Positions 57,652 to 64,000 of a DNA stretch of 64,000 bases are shown here, in pieces. Source of the stretch: Gordonibacter faecis (lineage in GTDB: Bacteria; Actinomycetota; Coriobacteriia; Coriobacteriales; Eggerthellaceae); the NCBI RefSeq assembly GCF_030077735.1, contig NZ_JASJEU010000006.1, forward strand, positions 38,804-102,803, in the 5' to 3' direction. Numbering within the stretch: position 1 is the stretch's first letter; every line of letters begins with the position of its first letter. The position numbers and the translations under genes were made by a program. The notes under the pieces are model-generated. The model had not been told where the DNA came from, searched no databases, and was given only the letters and a program-made list of their open reading frames with translations.

Positions 57652-57672
57652 TGTTATATTTATGCTATAACA
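57652..57672. promoter_or_regulatory. GntR operator-like dyad
   Basis: TGTTATA-N7-TATAACA at 57652-57672, a perfect 7+7 palindrome 23 bases upstream of the ATPase start. On the minus strand it includes TATAGC and TATAAC, so binding would cover the -10 region. Confidence 0.65.
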
Positions 57673-57762
57673 GATGGAACAAGAAAGCAAGTGTTTTCAC
57701 CCTAAGCGAAGTGCCGTGAGGCGCGGAGTCAAAGGATGACAACTCACAAGGAGGGGAACATC

Positions 57763-58752
57763 ATGAAGCGAATCGGGATATTCTTACTCGTTACGTTTGT
57801 ATTGACCTGGGCGTATGAGTTTGGGGTGGTGTATCCCGTTGCGTCGGGGGCGCTGGTGGGCGTGCCGCCGATGGCCGCGCAGCTGGCTACCGGCGCAGCT
57901 ATGTTCTTCCCCGCGCTCGGCGTACTCATCACGCGGCTTATCACGCGCGAAGGCTTCAAGAACAGCGTCATCAAGCCGCGCGGGTTCAAGAAGGCAGCGC
58001 CGTGGTTTCTCGTCGCGTGGTTCGGGCCGGCAGTGCTGGCCGTCGCGGGCGCAGCCGTGTACTTCCTCATCTTCCCGCAGGACTTCGACCCGAGTGCGTC
58101 ATTCATGATTGGCACCGCACAGCAGCAGCTGGCCGCGGCGGGCAGCCCCGAGATGTCAGACGATGCCCTGCGCTCAATGCTGCTCATGCAGTTGCCCTTC
58201 GCCGTGGTGGCGGCTCCTGCCCTCAACATTTTCACGACGTTTGGCGAGGAATGGGGCTGGCGCGGCTATTTGGTGCCGAAGATGGCCACGCGCTTCCGCA
58301 TTGTCCCAACGCTGCTGATCACAGGCATAATCTGGGGGCTTTGGCACGCGCCGCTCACCGCCATCGGCCACAACTACGGCACGAACTATCCCGGCTGGCC
58401 GTTCGCGGGCATCGCCGCCATGTGCGTGTTCTGCATCGTGCTGGGCATTTTTCTCACCTATGTCACCGAGCGTACGGGCAGCTGTCTAGCGGCCGCCATC
58501 GGACACGGGGCCATCAACGGATTCGCCAGCGCGGCGCTCATCTTCTCGGCGACGGGCGGCAACCCCTTCGTGGGACCCTTGCCCGTGGGCATTGTCGGCG
58601 GCAGCGCGTTTATCCTGGTGGCAGCCTTCATGCTGTGGGATTTATACCGCCGCGAGAAGGCCGGCACGCTGCACATGCCTAAAGCCGGCCTGCCCGACGG
58701 CGTAAAGAAGGGCGACCCCATTAAGACCGAAAGCCCCATCACCGCCGCCTAG
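57763..58752 (+). CDS. CPBP intramembrane protease
   Basis: A 329-residue membrane protein of the CPBP (CAAX protease and bacteriocin-processing) family. Motif 1 is EEWGWRG with Glu162, Glu163 and Arg167, followed by WGLWHAPLT near 188 and GHGAINGF near 248, the three catalytic blocks. About eight helices are present. Roles in the family include protein maturation and bacteriocin self-immunity; the target is unknown. GGAGGGG precedes the ATG at 57763. It is divergent from the GntR-ABC operon. Confidence 0.88.
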   Translation: MKRIGIFLLVTFVLTWAYEFGVVYPVASGALVGVPPMAAQLATGAAMFFPALGVLITRLITREGFKNSVIKPRGFKKAAPWFLVAWFGPAVLAVAGAAVYFLIFPQDFDPSASFMIGTAQQQLAAAGSPEMSDDALRSMLLMQLPFAVVAAPALNIFTTFGEEWGWRGYLVPKMATRFRIVPTLLITGIIWGLWHAPLTAIGHNYGTNYPGWPFAGIAAMCVFCIVLGIFLTYVTERTGSCLAAAIGHGAINGFASAALIFSATGGNPFVGPLPVGIVGGSAFILVAAFMLWDLYRREKAGTLHMPKAGLPDGVKKGDPIKTESPITAA

Positions 58753-58763
58753 CACGAAAATAA

Positions 58764-58840
58764 AAGTGTGACGCGTTAACGCGCTAACTAGTACGCCATA
58801 AGTCAGCCCGCGTCCCGTACCTTATGACGCGGGCTGACTT
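58764..58840 (+). repeat. ~76-bp structured repeat, copy 1
   Basis: Starts AAGTGTGACGCG, has the palindrome GCGTTAACGC at 58772-58781 and TACGCCATAAG, and ends in a 15-bp perfect hairpin AAGTCAGCCCGCGTC (58800-58814) / GACGCGGGCTGACTT (58826-58840). It lies between the convergent CPBP and leuB genes. Read on the minus strand it finishes with a CGCG hairpin and TTTTATTTT and could terminate leuB. Related copies: 63724-63799 and 27803-27878 (minus). Confidence 0.75.
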
Positions 58841-58858
58841 ACTTACTCGCCGCATCGC

Positions 58859-59968
58859 CTACAGGTGTGACACCACCAGGTCGCCCATGGCGGCGGTGCC
58901 CACTAGCTTGTCAGCGGGGGTTTCGGCATCCTTGATGTCGCCCGTGCGCCATCCCTCGTCGAGCACAGCGGTTACCGCGCGACGAATGTCGTCAGCGGCC
59001 TCCTGCATGTCGAAGCTGTAGCGCAGCATCATCTCCACCGACAGAATCTGCGCGAGCGGGTTCGCGATGCCCTGCCCCGCAATGTCCGGCGCGCTGCCGT
59101 GGCTGGGCTCGTACAGCGCCACGCCATCGCCGAGGCTTGCGCTGGCAAGCATCCCCAACGAGCCCGTGATCTGGGCCGCCTCGTCAGACAGAATGTCGCC
59201 GAACATGTTCTCGGTCACCACCACGTCGAAATCGGCCGGGCGGTTGATAAGCTGCATGGCCGTGTTGTCCACCAGCAAATCCTCAAGTTCCACGTCTGCG
59301 TATTCCTCGTCGTGGATGCGGTGCACAATCTCGCGCCACATGCGGCTGGTCTCCAGCACGTTCGCCTTGTCGACGCTCGTCACCTTGTTGCGACGCTTGC
59401 GCGCAGCCTCAAACGCCTGGCGCGCAATGCGCTCCACCTCGTACTCGCGATACTCCAGCGTGTCGTAAGCGCGCTGACCTGCGGCGCCATCCGTGCCGCA
59501 CCCCGCCTCGTCGTAGAAGCGCTCGCGACGGCCAAAGTACAAGCCACCCGTCAGCTCGCGCACAATCATCATGTCAACGCCGTCCACTATCTCCGGCTTC
59601 AGCGTGGAAGCACCGGCCAGCGCATTGAAAATCTGCACGGGACGCAGGTTCGTGTACAACCCCAGCGCCTTGCGAATGCCAAGCAACCCCTGCTCAGGGC
59701 GCGGTTTCGCCGGGTCGGTGGTATCCCATTTCGGGCCGCCAACCGCCGCCAGCAACACAGCGTCGGACGCCTCAGCCGCGCGCAGCGTCTCGTCCGGCAG
59801 CGCCGTGCCGGCCGCATCAATGGCGCACCCGCCAATGAGCGCTTCCGTATACTCAAACGTCGTATCGTACTTCGCCCCCAACGCGTTAAGTACCTTAACG
59901 CCCTCAGCAATAATCTCCGGCCCAATGCCGTCACCCGGCAACAAGCAAATGTTATACGTTTGGGTCAT
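58859..59968 (-). CDS. leuB: 3-isopropylmalate dehydrogenase
   Basis: A 369-residue dehydrogenase that oxidises 3-isopropylmalate to the 2-keto acid in leucine synthesis, using NAD. It shows GDGIGPEI near 14, the substrate loop RELTGGLYFG near 139, VTSVDKANVLETSRMWRE near 198 and NMFGDILSDEAAQITGSLG near 248. The length is normal. It starts two bases after the leuD stop. Confidence 0.96.
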   Translation of the reverse strand: MTQTYNICLLPGDGIGPEIIAEGVKVLNALGAKYDTTFEYTEALIGGCAIDAAGTALPDETLRAAEASDAVLLAAVGGPKWDTTDPAKPRPEQGLLGIRKALGLYTNLRPVQIFNALAGASTLKPEIVDGVDMMIVRELTGGLYFGRRERFYDEAGCGTDGAAGQRAYDTLEYREYEVERIARQAFEAARKRRNKVTSVDKANVLETSRMWREIVHRIHDEEYADVELEDLLVDNTAMQLINRPADFDVVVTENMFGDILSDEAAQITGSLGMLASASLGDGVALYEPSHGSAPDIAGQGIANPLAQILSVEMMLRYSFDMQEAADDIRRAVTAVLDEGWRTGDIKDAETPADKLVGTAAMGDLVVSHL

Positions 59969-59970
59969 GG

Positions 59971-60468
59971 TTACTCCTTGCCCAGCTTGGCCTTGGTGCG
60001 GTTAATCAACCCGCCCGCTTCAATAATCTCGCGAATGAACGGCGGAAACGGCTGGGCCTGGAACGTCTGGCCCGTCGTTTCGTCCACAATCACACCCGCG
60101 TCGGCGTCCACGCTCACCACGTCGCCGGCCGAAATGGCATCCACGGCCTCCGGGCACTCCATAATGGCAAGGCCCGTGTTGATGGAATTGCGGTAGAAAA
60201 TACGCGCGAAACTCTTGGCGATAACCACGTCCACACCCGCCGCCTTGATGGCGATGGGCGCGTGCTCGCGCGACGAACCGCAGCCGAAGTTCTCATCAGC
60301 CACAATGATGTCGCCCGGACGCACCTTCTGCACGAATTCCGTATCCAGGTCCTCCAGGCAATGCTTGGCCAGCTCAGCCGGATCAGACGTGGTCAGGTAG
60401 CGAGCCGGGATAATAACGTCGGTATCAATGTCGCGCCCATAACGATGCGCGGTTCCCTTAAACTGCAT
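59971..60468 (-). CDS. leuD: 3-isopropylmalate dehydratase small subunit
   Basis: A 165-residue small subunit of isopropylmalate isomerase. YGRDIDTDVIIPARYL near 10-25 and the substrate motif DENFGCGSSREHAP near 58-71 are typical of the short LeuD form that pairs with the 420-residue LeuC. It is the middle gene of leuCDB. An unusual ~120-base foldback element separates it from leuC. Confidence 0.95.
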   Translation of the reverse strand: MQFKGTAHRYGRDIDTDVIIPARYLTTSDPAELAKHCLEDLDTEFVQKVRPGDIIVADENFGCGSSREHAPIAIKAAGVDVVIAKSFARIFYRNSINTGLAIMECPEAVDAISAGDVVSVDADAGVIVDETTGQTFQAQPFPPFIREIIEAGGLINRTKAKLGKE

Positions 60469-60488
60469 ATAACATCCTTTCCCAAAAG

Positions 60489-60605
60489 GGGTTTTCGTGG
60501 CGAGAGCAGTTGGGGTGAAGGTTCCGGAGGGCTGAGCTAAGCGGCCTTTGTGCCGCGTGCGAAGTCCTCCGGATTCTGAACTCCAAATGCGCCGCCACGG
60601 AAAGC
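60489..60605. repeat. foldback element, family ABC copy C, inside leu operon
   Basis: Imperfect 40-base-scale arms fold 60489-60531 onto ~60564-60605 (TTTTCGTGGCG/CGCCACGGAAA outside, TTCCGGAGG/CCTCCGGA inside) with apical GCGGC-CTTTGT-GCCGC. The left end shares GGGTTTTCGTGG and TTGGnGTG with copy A. It lacks the trailing hairpin. It occupies essentially the entire leuC-leuD gap. Confidence 0.65.
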
Positions 60606-60606
60606 C

Positions 60607-61875
60607 CTAGTCCAAGTCTTCCGGCAAGCCAATATGCCCCAGCACCGCGCTCGCTGCGGCGACAGCCGGCGAGGACAGGTACACCTCACTCGTCGGGTCA
60701 CCCATGCGGCCGACGAAGTTGCGGTTCGTGGTGGCAATGGCGCGCTCGCCTGCGGCCAGAATGCCCATGTAGCCGCCCAGGCACGGGCCGCACGTGGGCG
60801 TAGACACGGCACAGTTTGCGTCCAGGAACACATCCATCAGGCCTTCCTCAATGCACTGGCGATACACCGCTTGCGTCGCGGGAATCACGATGCAGCGCAC
60901 ATCCGGGTGCACCTTCCGCCCGCGCAGCACGTCGGCCGCCTGGCGCATATCGGCGATGCGGCCGTTCGTGCACGAACCAATAACTGCCTGGTCAATGCGC
61001 ACGTCGCGCGCCTCGGCCACCGGGCGCGTGTTCGACGGCAGGTGCGGGAACGCCACGGTCGGCTGAATGGACGCCGCGTCGATCTCGTACACCTTCGCGT
61101 ACACAGCGTCCGGGTCAGAATGGTACTCGGTATAGGGGCGCTCCACGCGACCATCCAGGTAGGCGCGGGTCACGTCGTCCACGTCAATGAGGCCCGCCTT
61201 GCCGCCCGCTTCAATAGCCATGTTCGAAATGGACATGCGCTCGTCCATGTCCATGGCGCGAATGGCGCTGCCCGTGAACTCCATGGCCTGATAGAGCGCA
61301 CCGTCCACACCAATCATGCCAATAATGTGCAGGATAACGTCCTTGCCCGTCACGCCCGACGCCAGCTCGCCCTCAATCTTGAACAGCAGCGACTCAGGCA
61401 CCTTGAACCACGCCTTGCCGGTGGCATATCCCACGCCCGCGTCGGTGGAACCCACGCCCGTGGCGAACGCGCCCAGCGCACCATAGGTGCAGGTGTGACT
61501 GTCGGCGCCAATAATAAGGTCGCCCGCACCCACAACGCCCTGCTCGGGCAGCAGCGCGTGCTCAACACCCATGCAGCCCACCTCATAGTAGTGGTTAATG
61601 CCCTGCTCACGCGCGAAGTCGCGCACAATTTTCGCCTGCTCGGCGCTCTTGATGTCCTTGTTCGGCACGTAGTGGTCGGGCACCAGCGCAATCTTCGTGG
61701 GGTCGAACACCTTCTCAACGCCAATCTTGCGGAACTCTTTGACGGCGATGGGGGCGGTAACGTCGTTGGAAAGCACGAGGTCAAGATCGCATTCGATCAG
61801 CTGACCCGGCTCAACTTCGTCCAGCCCCGCATGGGCGGCGAGAATCTTCTCCGCCATAGTCATGGGACGTGGCAT
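60607..61875 (-). CDS. leuC: 3-isopropylmalate dehydratase large subunit
   Basis: A 422-residue large subunit with the [4Fe-4S] cluster of the isomerase. GADSHTCTYGALGAFATGVGSTD near 115-137, SCTNGR near 297 and CGPCLGG near 357-363 supply the three cluster cysteines. The 420-residue length is the LeuC type that partners the short LeuD. I chose the ATG at 61875 with AAAGGAG upstream. leuA is not in the window. Confidence 0.96.
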   Translation of the reverse strand: MPRPMTMAEKILAAHAGLDEVEPGQLIECDLDLVLSNDVTAPIAVKEFRKIGVEKVFDPTKIALVPDHYVPNKDIKSAEQAKIVRDFAREQGINHYYEVGCMGVEHALLPEQGVVGAGDLIIGADSHTCTYGALGAFATGVGSTDAGVGYATGKAWFKVPESLLFKIEGELASGVTGKDVILHIIGMIGVDGALYQAMEFTGSAIRAMDMDERMSISNMAIEAGGKAGLIDVDDVTRAYLDGRVERPYTEYHSDPDAVYAKVYEIDAASIQPTVAFPHLPSNTRPVAEARDVRIDQAVIGSCTNGRIADMRQAADVLRGRKVHPDVRCIVIPATQAVYRQCIEEGLMDVFLDANCAVSTPTCGPCLGGYMGILAAGERAIATTNRNFVGRMGDPTSEVYLSSPAVAAASAVLGHIGLPEDLD

Positions 61876-61970
61876 GGGTTGCTCCTTTGTAGCGGTTGGG
61901 TCGTGCGAGCCCACGCAGCGGCGCGGGCAGGTGAAAAACGCCGTCAATTGTACCACTCACTTTAGTGCGC

Positions 61971-61998
61971 AAAAGAGAAGGACCCCGAAGGGCCCTTC
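61971..61998 (-). terminator. probable terminator of the 62053 gene
   Basis: On the minus strand GAAGG-GGG pairs with CCC-CCTTC across a short CGAA-type loop with one internal mismatch, followed by TCTCTTTTG, about 55 bases after the gene's stop. Confidence 0.5.
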
Positions 61999-62052
61999 CA
62001 ATGTGAAGCGAATTCCAGATTTGAGCGGTGTGTGAGGCAAATGGCGAATGGC

Positions 62053-62535
62053 CTACCACGAACCGTGATAGTAGCCGCCGCCGTACGAGCCTGCTACGCC
62101 TGCCATGGCTGCGGCAATCATGCCGCCAATGAGGAACCACAGCAGCACCTGAATGACAATCCAGGCAACAAAGCCAATGATGGTCCATTTGAGCGCGTCG
62201 CTTTTCACCTGCGGCAGCTTGTCCACATTCACCAGCCACGAAATGACGATGCCCGGAATGCCCAACAGCGCACCCACCGCAAACCAGCCGAACTTCATGC
62301 CGCCAGTCAGTTCCATAAGCGGCGCTGGCATATACACGGGCGGCTGCGGTTGCGGCTGGTAACCCGGCGCGGGAGCCTGATACGGCTGTTGCGGCGGCAT
62401 CTGCCCCATCGGAGGCTGCTGATAGGGCTGCGTCGGCGGCACCTGAGTAGGCGGCACCTGCGTCGCGGAATCCGGCGTCTCAGCCGGCGGAGGCGTGGGA
62501 ACGCCCTGGTCGTTCGGGTTCATATTTTCGGCCAT
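62053..62535 (-). CDS. Pro/Gln-rich membrane protein of unknown function
   Basis: A 160-residue protein. The first ~75 residues are a disordered Pro/Gln/Thr-rich segment with loose repeats of QVPPTQ, QPYQQPP and QPQP. Two to three hydrophobic helices follow (near 82-100, 113-140) and the end is Gly/Tyr-rich (GSYGGGYYHGS). Such proteins are common in actinobacteria next to envelope genes; no function can be assigned. GCAGGTG precedes the ATG. Confidence 0.75.
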   Translation of the reverse strand: MAENMNPNDQGVPTPPPAETPDSATQVPPTQVPPTQPYQQPPMGQMPPQQPYQAPAPGYQPQPQPPVYMPAPLMELTGGMKFGWFAVGALLGIPGIVISWLVNVDKLPQVKSDALKWTIIGFVAWIVIQVLLWFLIGGMIAAAMAGVAGSYGGGYYHGSW

Positions 62536-62686
62536 TAGTGCACCTGCTTTCCTTGTGAAGTTTCCTGATCAGAAGTATAAAAGCCCCTAGCAAACCCACC
62601 GTTCAAGAGGCGAAACTGTCATCGAATTGACACGTGACTACATCACGCGGTGTACGCCAAGGAAGCGATGCGACAGCAGCACGGTG

Positions 62687-63592
62687 TTATGACAACGCCG
62701 AGCACAGTGCGTCAAGCAGGGTGATGGCGAAGTGTTGGGCCGAGCGACCGACTCCGGCGTCTTCCCACATGGTTCCCGGCAGCTCAACCGCCACGCGTGA
62801 AGGGGACGCCGCATCCGCCACGCCAATGGCGGTTTCAAGGCGCAACGGCAGCGTTGCGTCGTCGTCGAAACTCACGCGCGGCACCGCTTCGGCCGTGGTT
62901 TCCTCAGGCAACACAATGTGCACCAGCAGCATATTCTGATCGGGTGCCACCAACAGTGAGTCGGCACTCATGATTTTGGAGGCAGGGCTTGTGGCCAGCG
63001 CCAGATTCGACATGCGCGAAGCAACGCTACGCGTGAACTCATGCGTGCCAAACAGGCAAAGTGCGTTGCGTTCTAGCACGTCAGCGGCGCGTGCGAAGCC
63101 CAAGTGCACCGGCTCGTGCACGGCTTCCTTGCCCTCCCAGGAATGATGCAGGTTGCGGATGGCCGCATACGTGTACGCGCCCGCAATGCCGTCGGAAGGC
63201 AAGCCCAGGTTCAGCTGGAACTTGCGCAGCGCCAGTTCGGTATAGGCTCCGAAGATGCCGTCGATGGCCCCGCACGCGAAACCGAGCGCGCCCAGCGCCT
63301 GCTGCAACTCCACCACGTCGTGGCCGTGGAAGTGCGGCATGCGCAGATACAACGTGCGGTCGCCGAGAAAATATGAGGCGTCTACCAGGGCCGACCACAC
63401 TTTGTCGGTCACGTCGTCGCCCACCGGCAACCCCGACTGCAGGCAGAACGCGCGCACCGCCGCCGCCGTTTTTTCGCCAAACGTGCCATCGACATCGGCC
63501 TGGTCAAGCAGCCCGATGGTGGCAAGGCGCTGCTGCACGTCCTCAACGGCAGCGCCCGTGTCATGTTGTTTGATGGTTTCCATAAACCTCAT
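62687..63592 (-). CDS. double peptidoglycan-binding-domain protein
   Basis: A 301-residue protein with two PG_binding_1-type units at ~10-65 (AAVEDVQQRLATIGLL, GTFGEKTAAAVRAFC) and ~85-145 (DVVELQQALGALGF, GIFGAYTELALRKFQ). The C-terminal ~150 residues may be a degenerate hydrolase domain related to N-acetylmuramoyl amidases (LLVHIVLPEE, SAQHFAITLLDAL), but I see no zinc ligands that convince. There is no signal peptide. Starts at 63592 or 63583 are both possible. Confidence 0.75.
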   Translation of the reverse strand: MRFMETIKQHDTGAAVEDVQQRLATIGLLDQADVDGTFGEKTAAAVRAFCLQSGLPVGDDVTDKVWSALVDASYFLGDRTLYLRMPHFHGHDVVELQQALGALGFACGAIDGIFGAYTELALRKFQLNLGLPSDGIAGAYTYAAIRNLHHSWEGKEAVHEPVHLGFARAADVLERNALCLFGTHEFTRSVASRMSNLALATSPASKIMSADSLLVAPDQNMLLVHIVLPEETTAEAVPRVSFDDDATLPLRLETAIGVADAASPSRVAVELPGTMWEDAGVGRSAQHFAITLLDALCSALS

Positions 63593-63723
63593 GGTACCGC
63601 ACCGCCCCCACCCCACCCGAGCCAACAAAGCTGGTTCCACCAAAGCAACAGAGGGGAAGAAGGCGAAAGATAAGCCTCTTGCCGAATGTGTTTCAACCTC
63701 TGGCGGAGCAGGCGATCGCCTAT

Positions 63724-63799
63724 AAGTGTGACGCGCTATCGCGCTTCCTATTACGCCACAAGTTTTCTCAAGTCCCTCACCTTACGACGCGGGCTGACT
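63724..63799 (+). repeat. ~76-bp structured repeat, copy 2
   Basis: AAGTGTGACGCG at the start, hairpin GCGC-TATC-GCGC, TTACGCCACAAGT, and the closing TTACGACGCGGGCTGACT align with copy 1 at 58764. The left partner of the closing stem has diverged, so the long terminal hairpin of copy 1 cannot form here. Confidence 0.7.
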
Positions 63800-63860
63800 G
63801 ACTTGAAGGCGAGGTCATGCAATCGGGACAAGCAGCGTAGGGATGCACTCCAGTGCATCC

Positions 63861-63932
63861 GTTCGCGCGAAGCGCGAAAACGCAGGTAATGATTGAGTTC
63901 TCCGCCTTCGGCGGAGAGGGCGATTCGTGAAC
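63861..63932 (+). repeat. 72-bp structured repeat, copy 2
   Basis: Same ends (GTTCGCG, CGTGAAC), same apical hairpin CTCCGCC-TTCG-GCGGAG with AGGG after it, and the same unpaired CAGGTAATGATTGAGTT-like strand as 27688-27758. It follows a ~76-bp element, as its other copy also lies beside one. Confidence 0.75.
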
Positions 63933-64000
63933 CGCCCCTCATATACTCTTTATGTCGCCAGATTTATGGCGAGTACGTCCTTTCCAATGTAGGTTGCATG

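Larger units (their letters stand above)
63593..64000. other. 408-base gene-free right end
   Basis: Contains one copy each of the ~76-bp and 71-72-bp structured repeats (listed separately) and between them a perfect hairpin GGATGCACT-CC-AGTGCATCC at 63841-63860. After 63932 only a small CGCCA/TGGCG hairpin near 63955-63970 is visible. No supported coding frame was found. Confidence 0.6.

Overview
The window reads as chromosomal DNA of a GC-rich anaerobic actinobacterium, most likely class Coriobacteriia and probably Eggerthellaceae (relatives of Eggerthella, Adlercreutzia, Gordonibacter). The support is a Tat-exported flavocytochrome-c-like lipoprotein with its own LysR regulator, an oxygen-sensitive class III ribonucleotide reductase, a pyrophosphate-type phosphofructokinase, BspA/DUF6273 and InlB-repeat surface proteins, and actinobacterial gene styles throughout. 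The genus is inference. I saw no rRNA, tRNA, CRISPR array, prophage or complete insertion sequence.

Layout. 0.2-7.7 kb holds transport and housekeeping genes: a UMF1-type exporter, a zinc phospholipase-C-like protein, a TRIC channel, a PiT phosphate transporter with its PhoU-like partner, a NarK-type transporter and an MBL-fold hydrolase. 7.9-13.6 kb holds the bifunctional (p)ppGpp enzyme and an unusual RecJ-helicase fusion. 13.8-20.7 kb holds three paralogous ECF sigma / membrane anti-sigma cassettes, interrupted by nrdG; all three are preceded by the same promoter-like motif. 20.9-23.6 kb is nrdD, with a C-terminal redoxin domain and two NrdR-like boxes upstream. 23.8-27.6 kb encodes two exported surface proteins and a small XRE regulator with two operator-like dyads. 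28-35 kb has a GH3 lipoprotein, a methyltransferase, a TetR/MFS/TetR block containing three parS-like sites, and a membrane M50-type peptidase. 35-42 kb has PPi-PFK, a response regulator-ABC-histidine kinase operon, a Fic protein with a self-operator-like promoter and an AraC/GyrI regulator. 42-50 kb has a MATE exporter, a cystine symporter, a RelE/RHH toxin-antitoxin module, a membrane XRE protein and an ABC-F ATPase. 50-58.8 kb has the flavoprotein/LysR pair, a YtrA-like GntR-ABC operon and a CPBP protease. 58.8-64 kb has leuCDB and two envelope-associated proteins.

Regulation is unusually readable. Candidate operators or promoters can be seen for the ECF cassettes, nrdD, the XRE/BspA pair, the TetR/MFS pair, the Fic gene, the toxin-antitoxin module and the GntR operon.

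The intergenic spaces carry several dispersed structured repeat families. One is a ~100-140 bp foldback family near 7.7, 43.9 and 60.5 kb; its trailing hairpin shows a compensatory base change between two copies. A 71-72 bp element lies at 27.7 and 63.9 kb. A ~76 bp element lies at 27.8, 58.8 and 63.7 kb. A ~190 bp MITE-like foldback supplies the C-terminus of the MATE protein. These repeats, the triple ECF array and the parS cluster are the most interesting material here.
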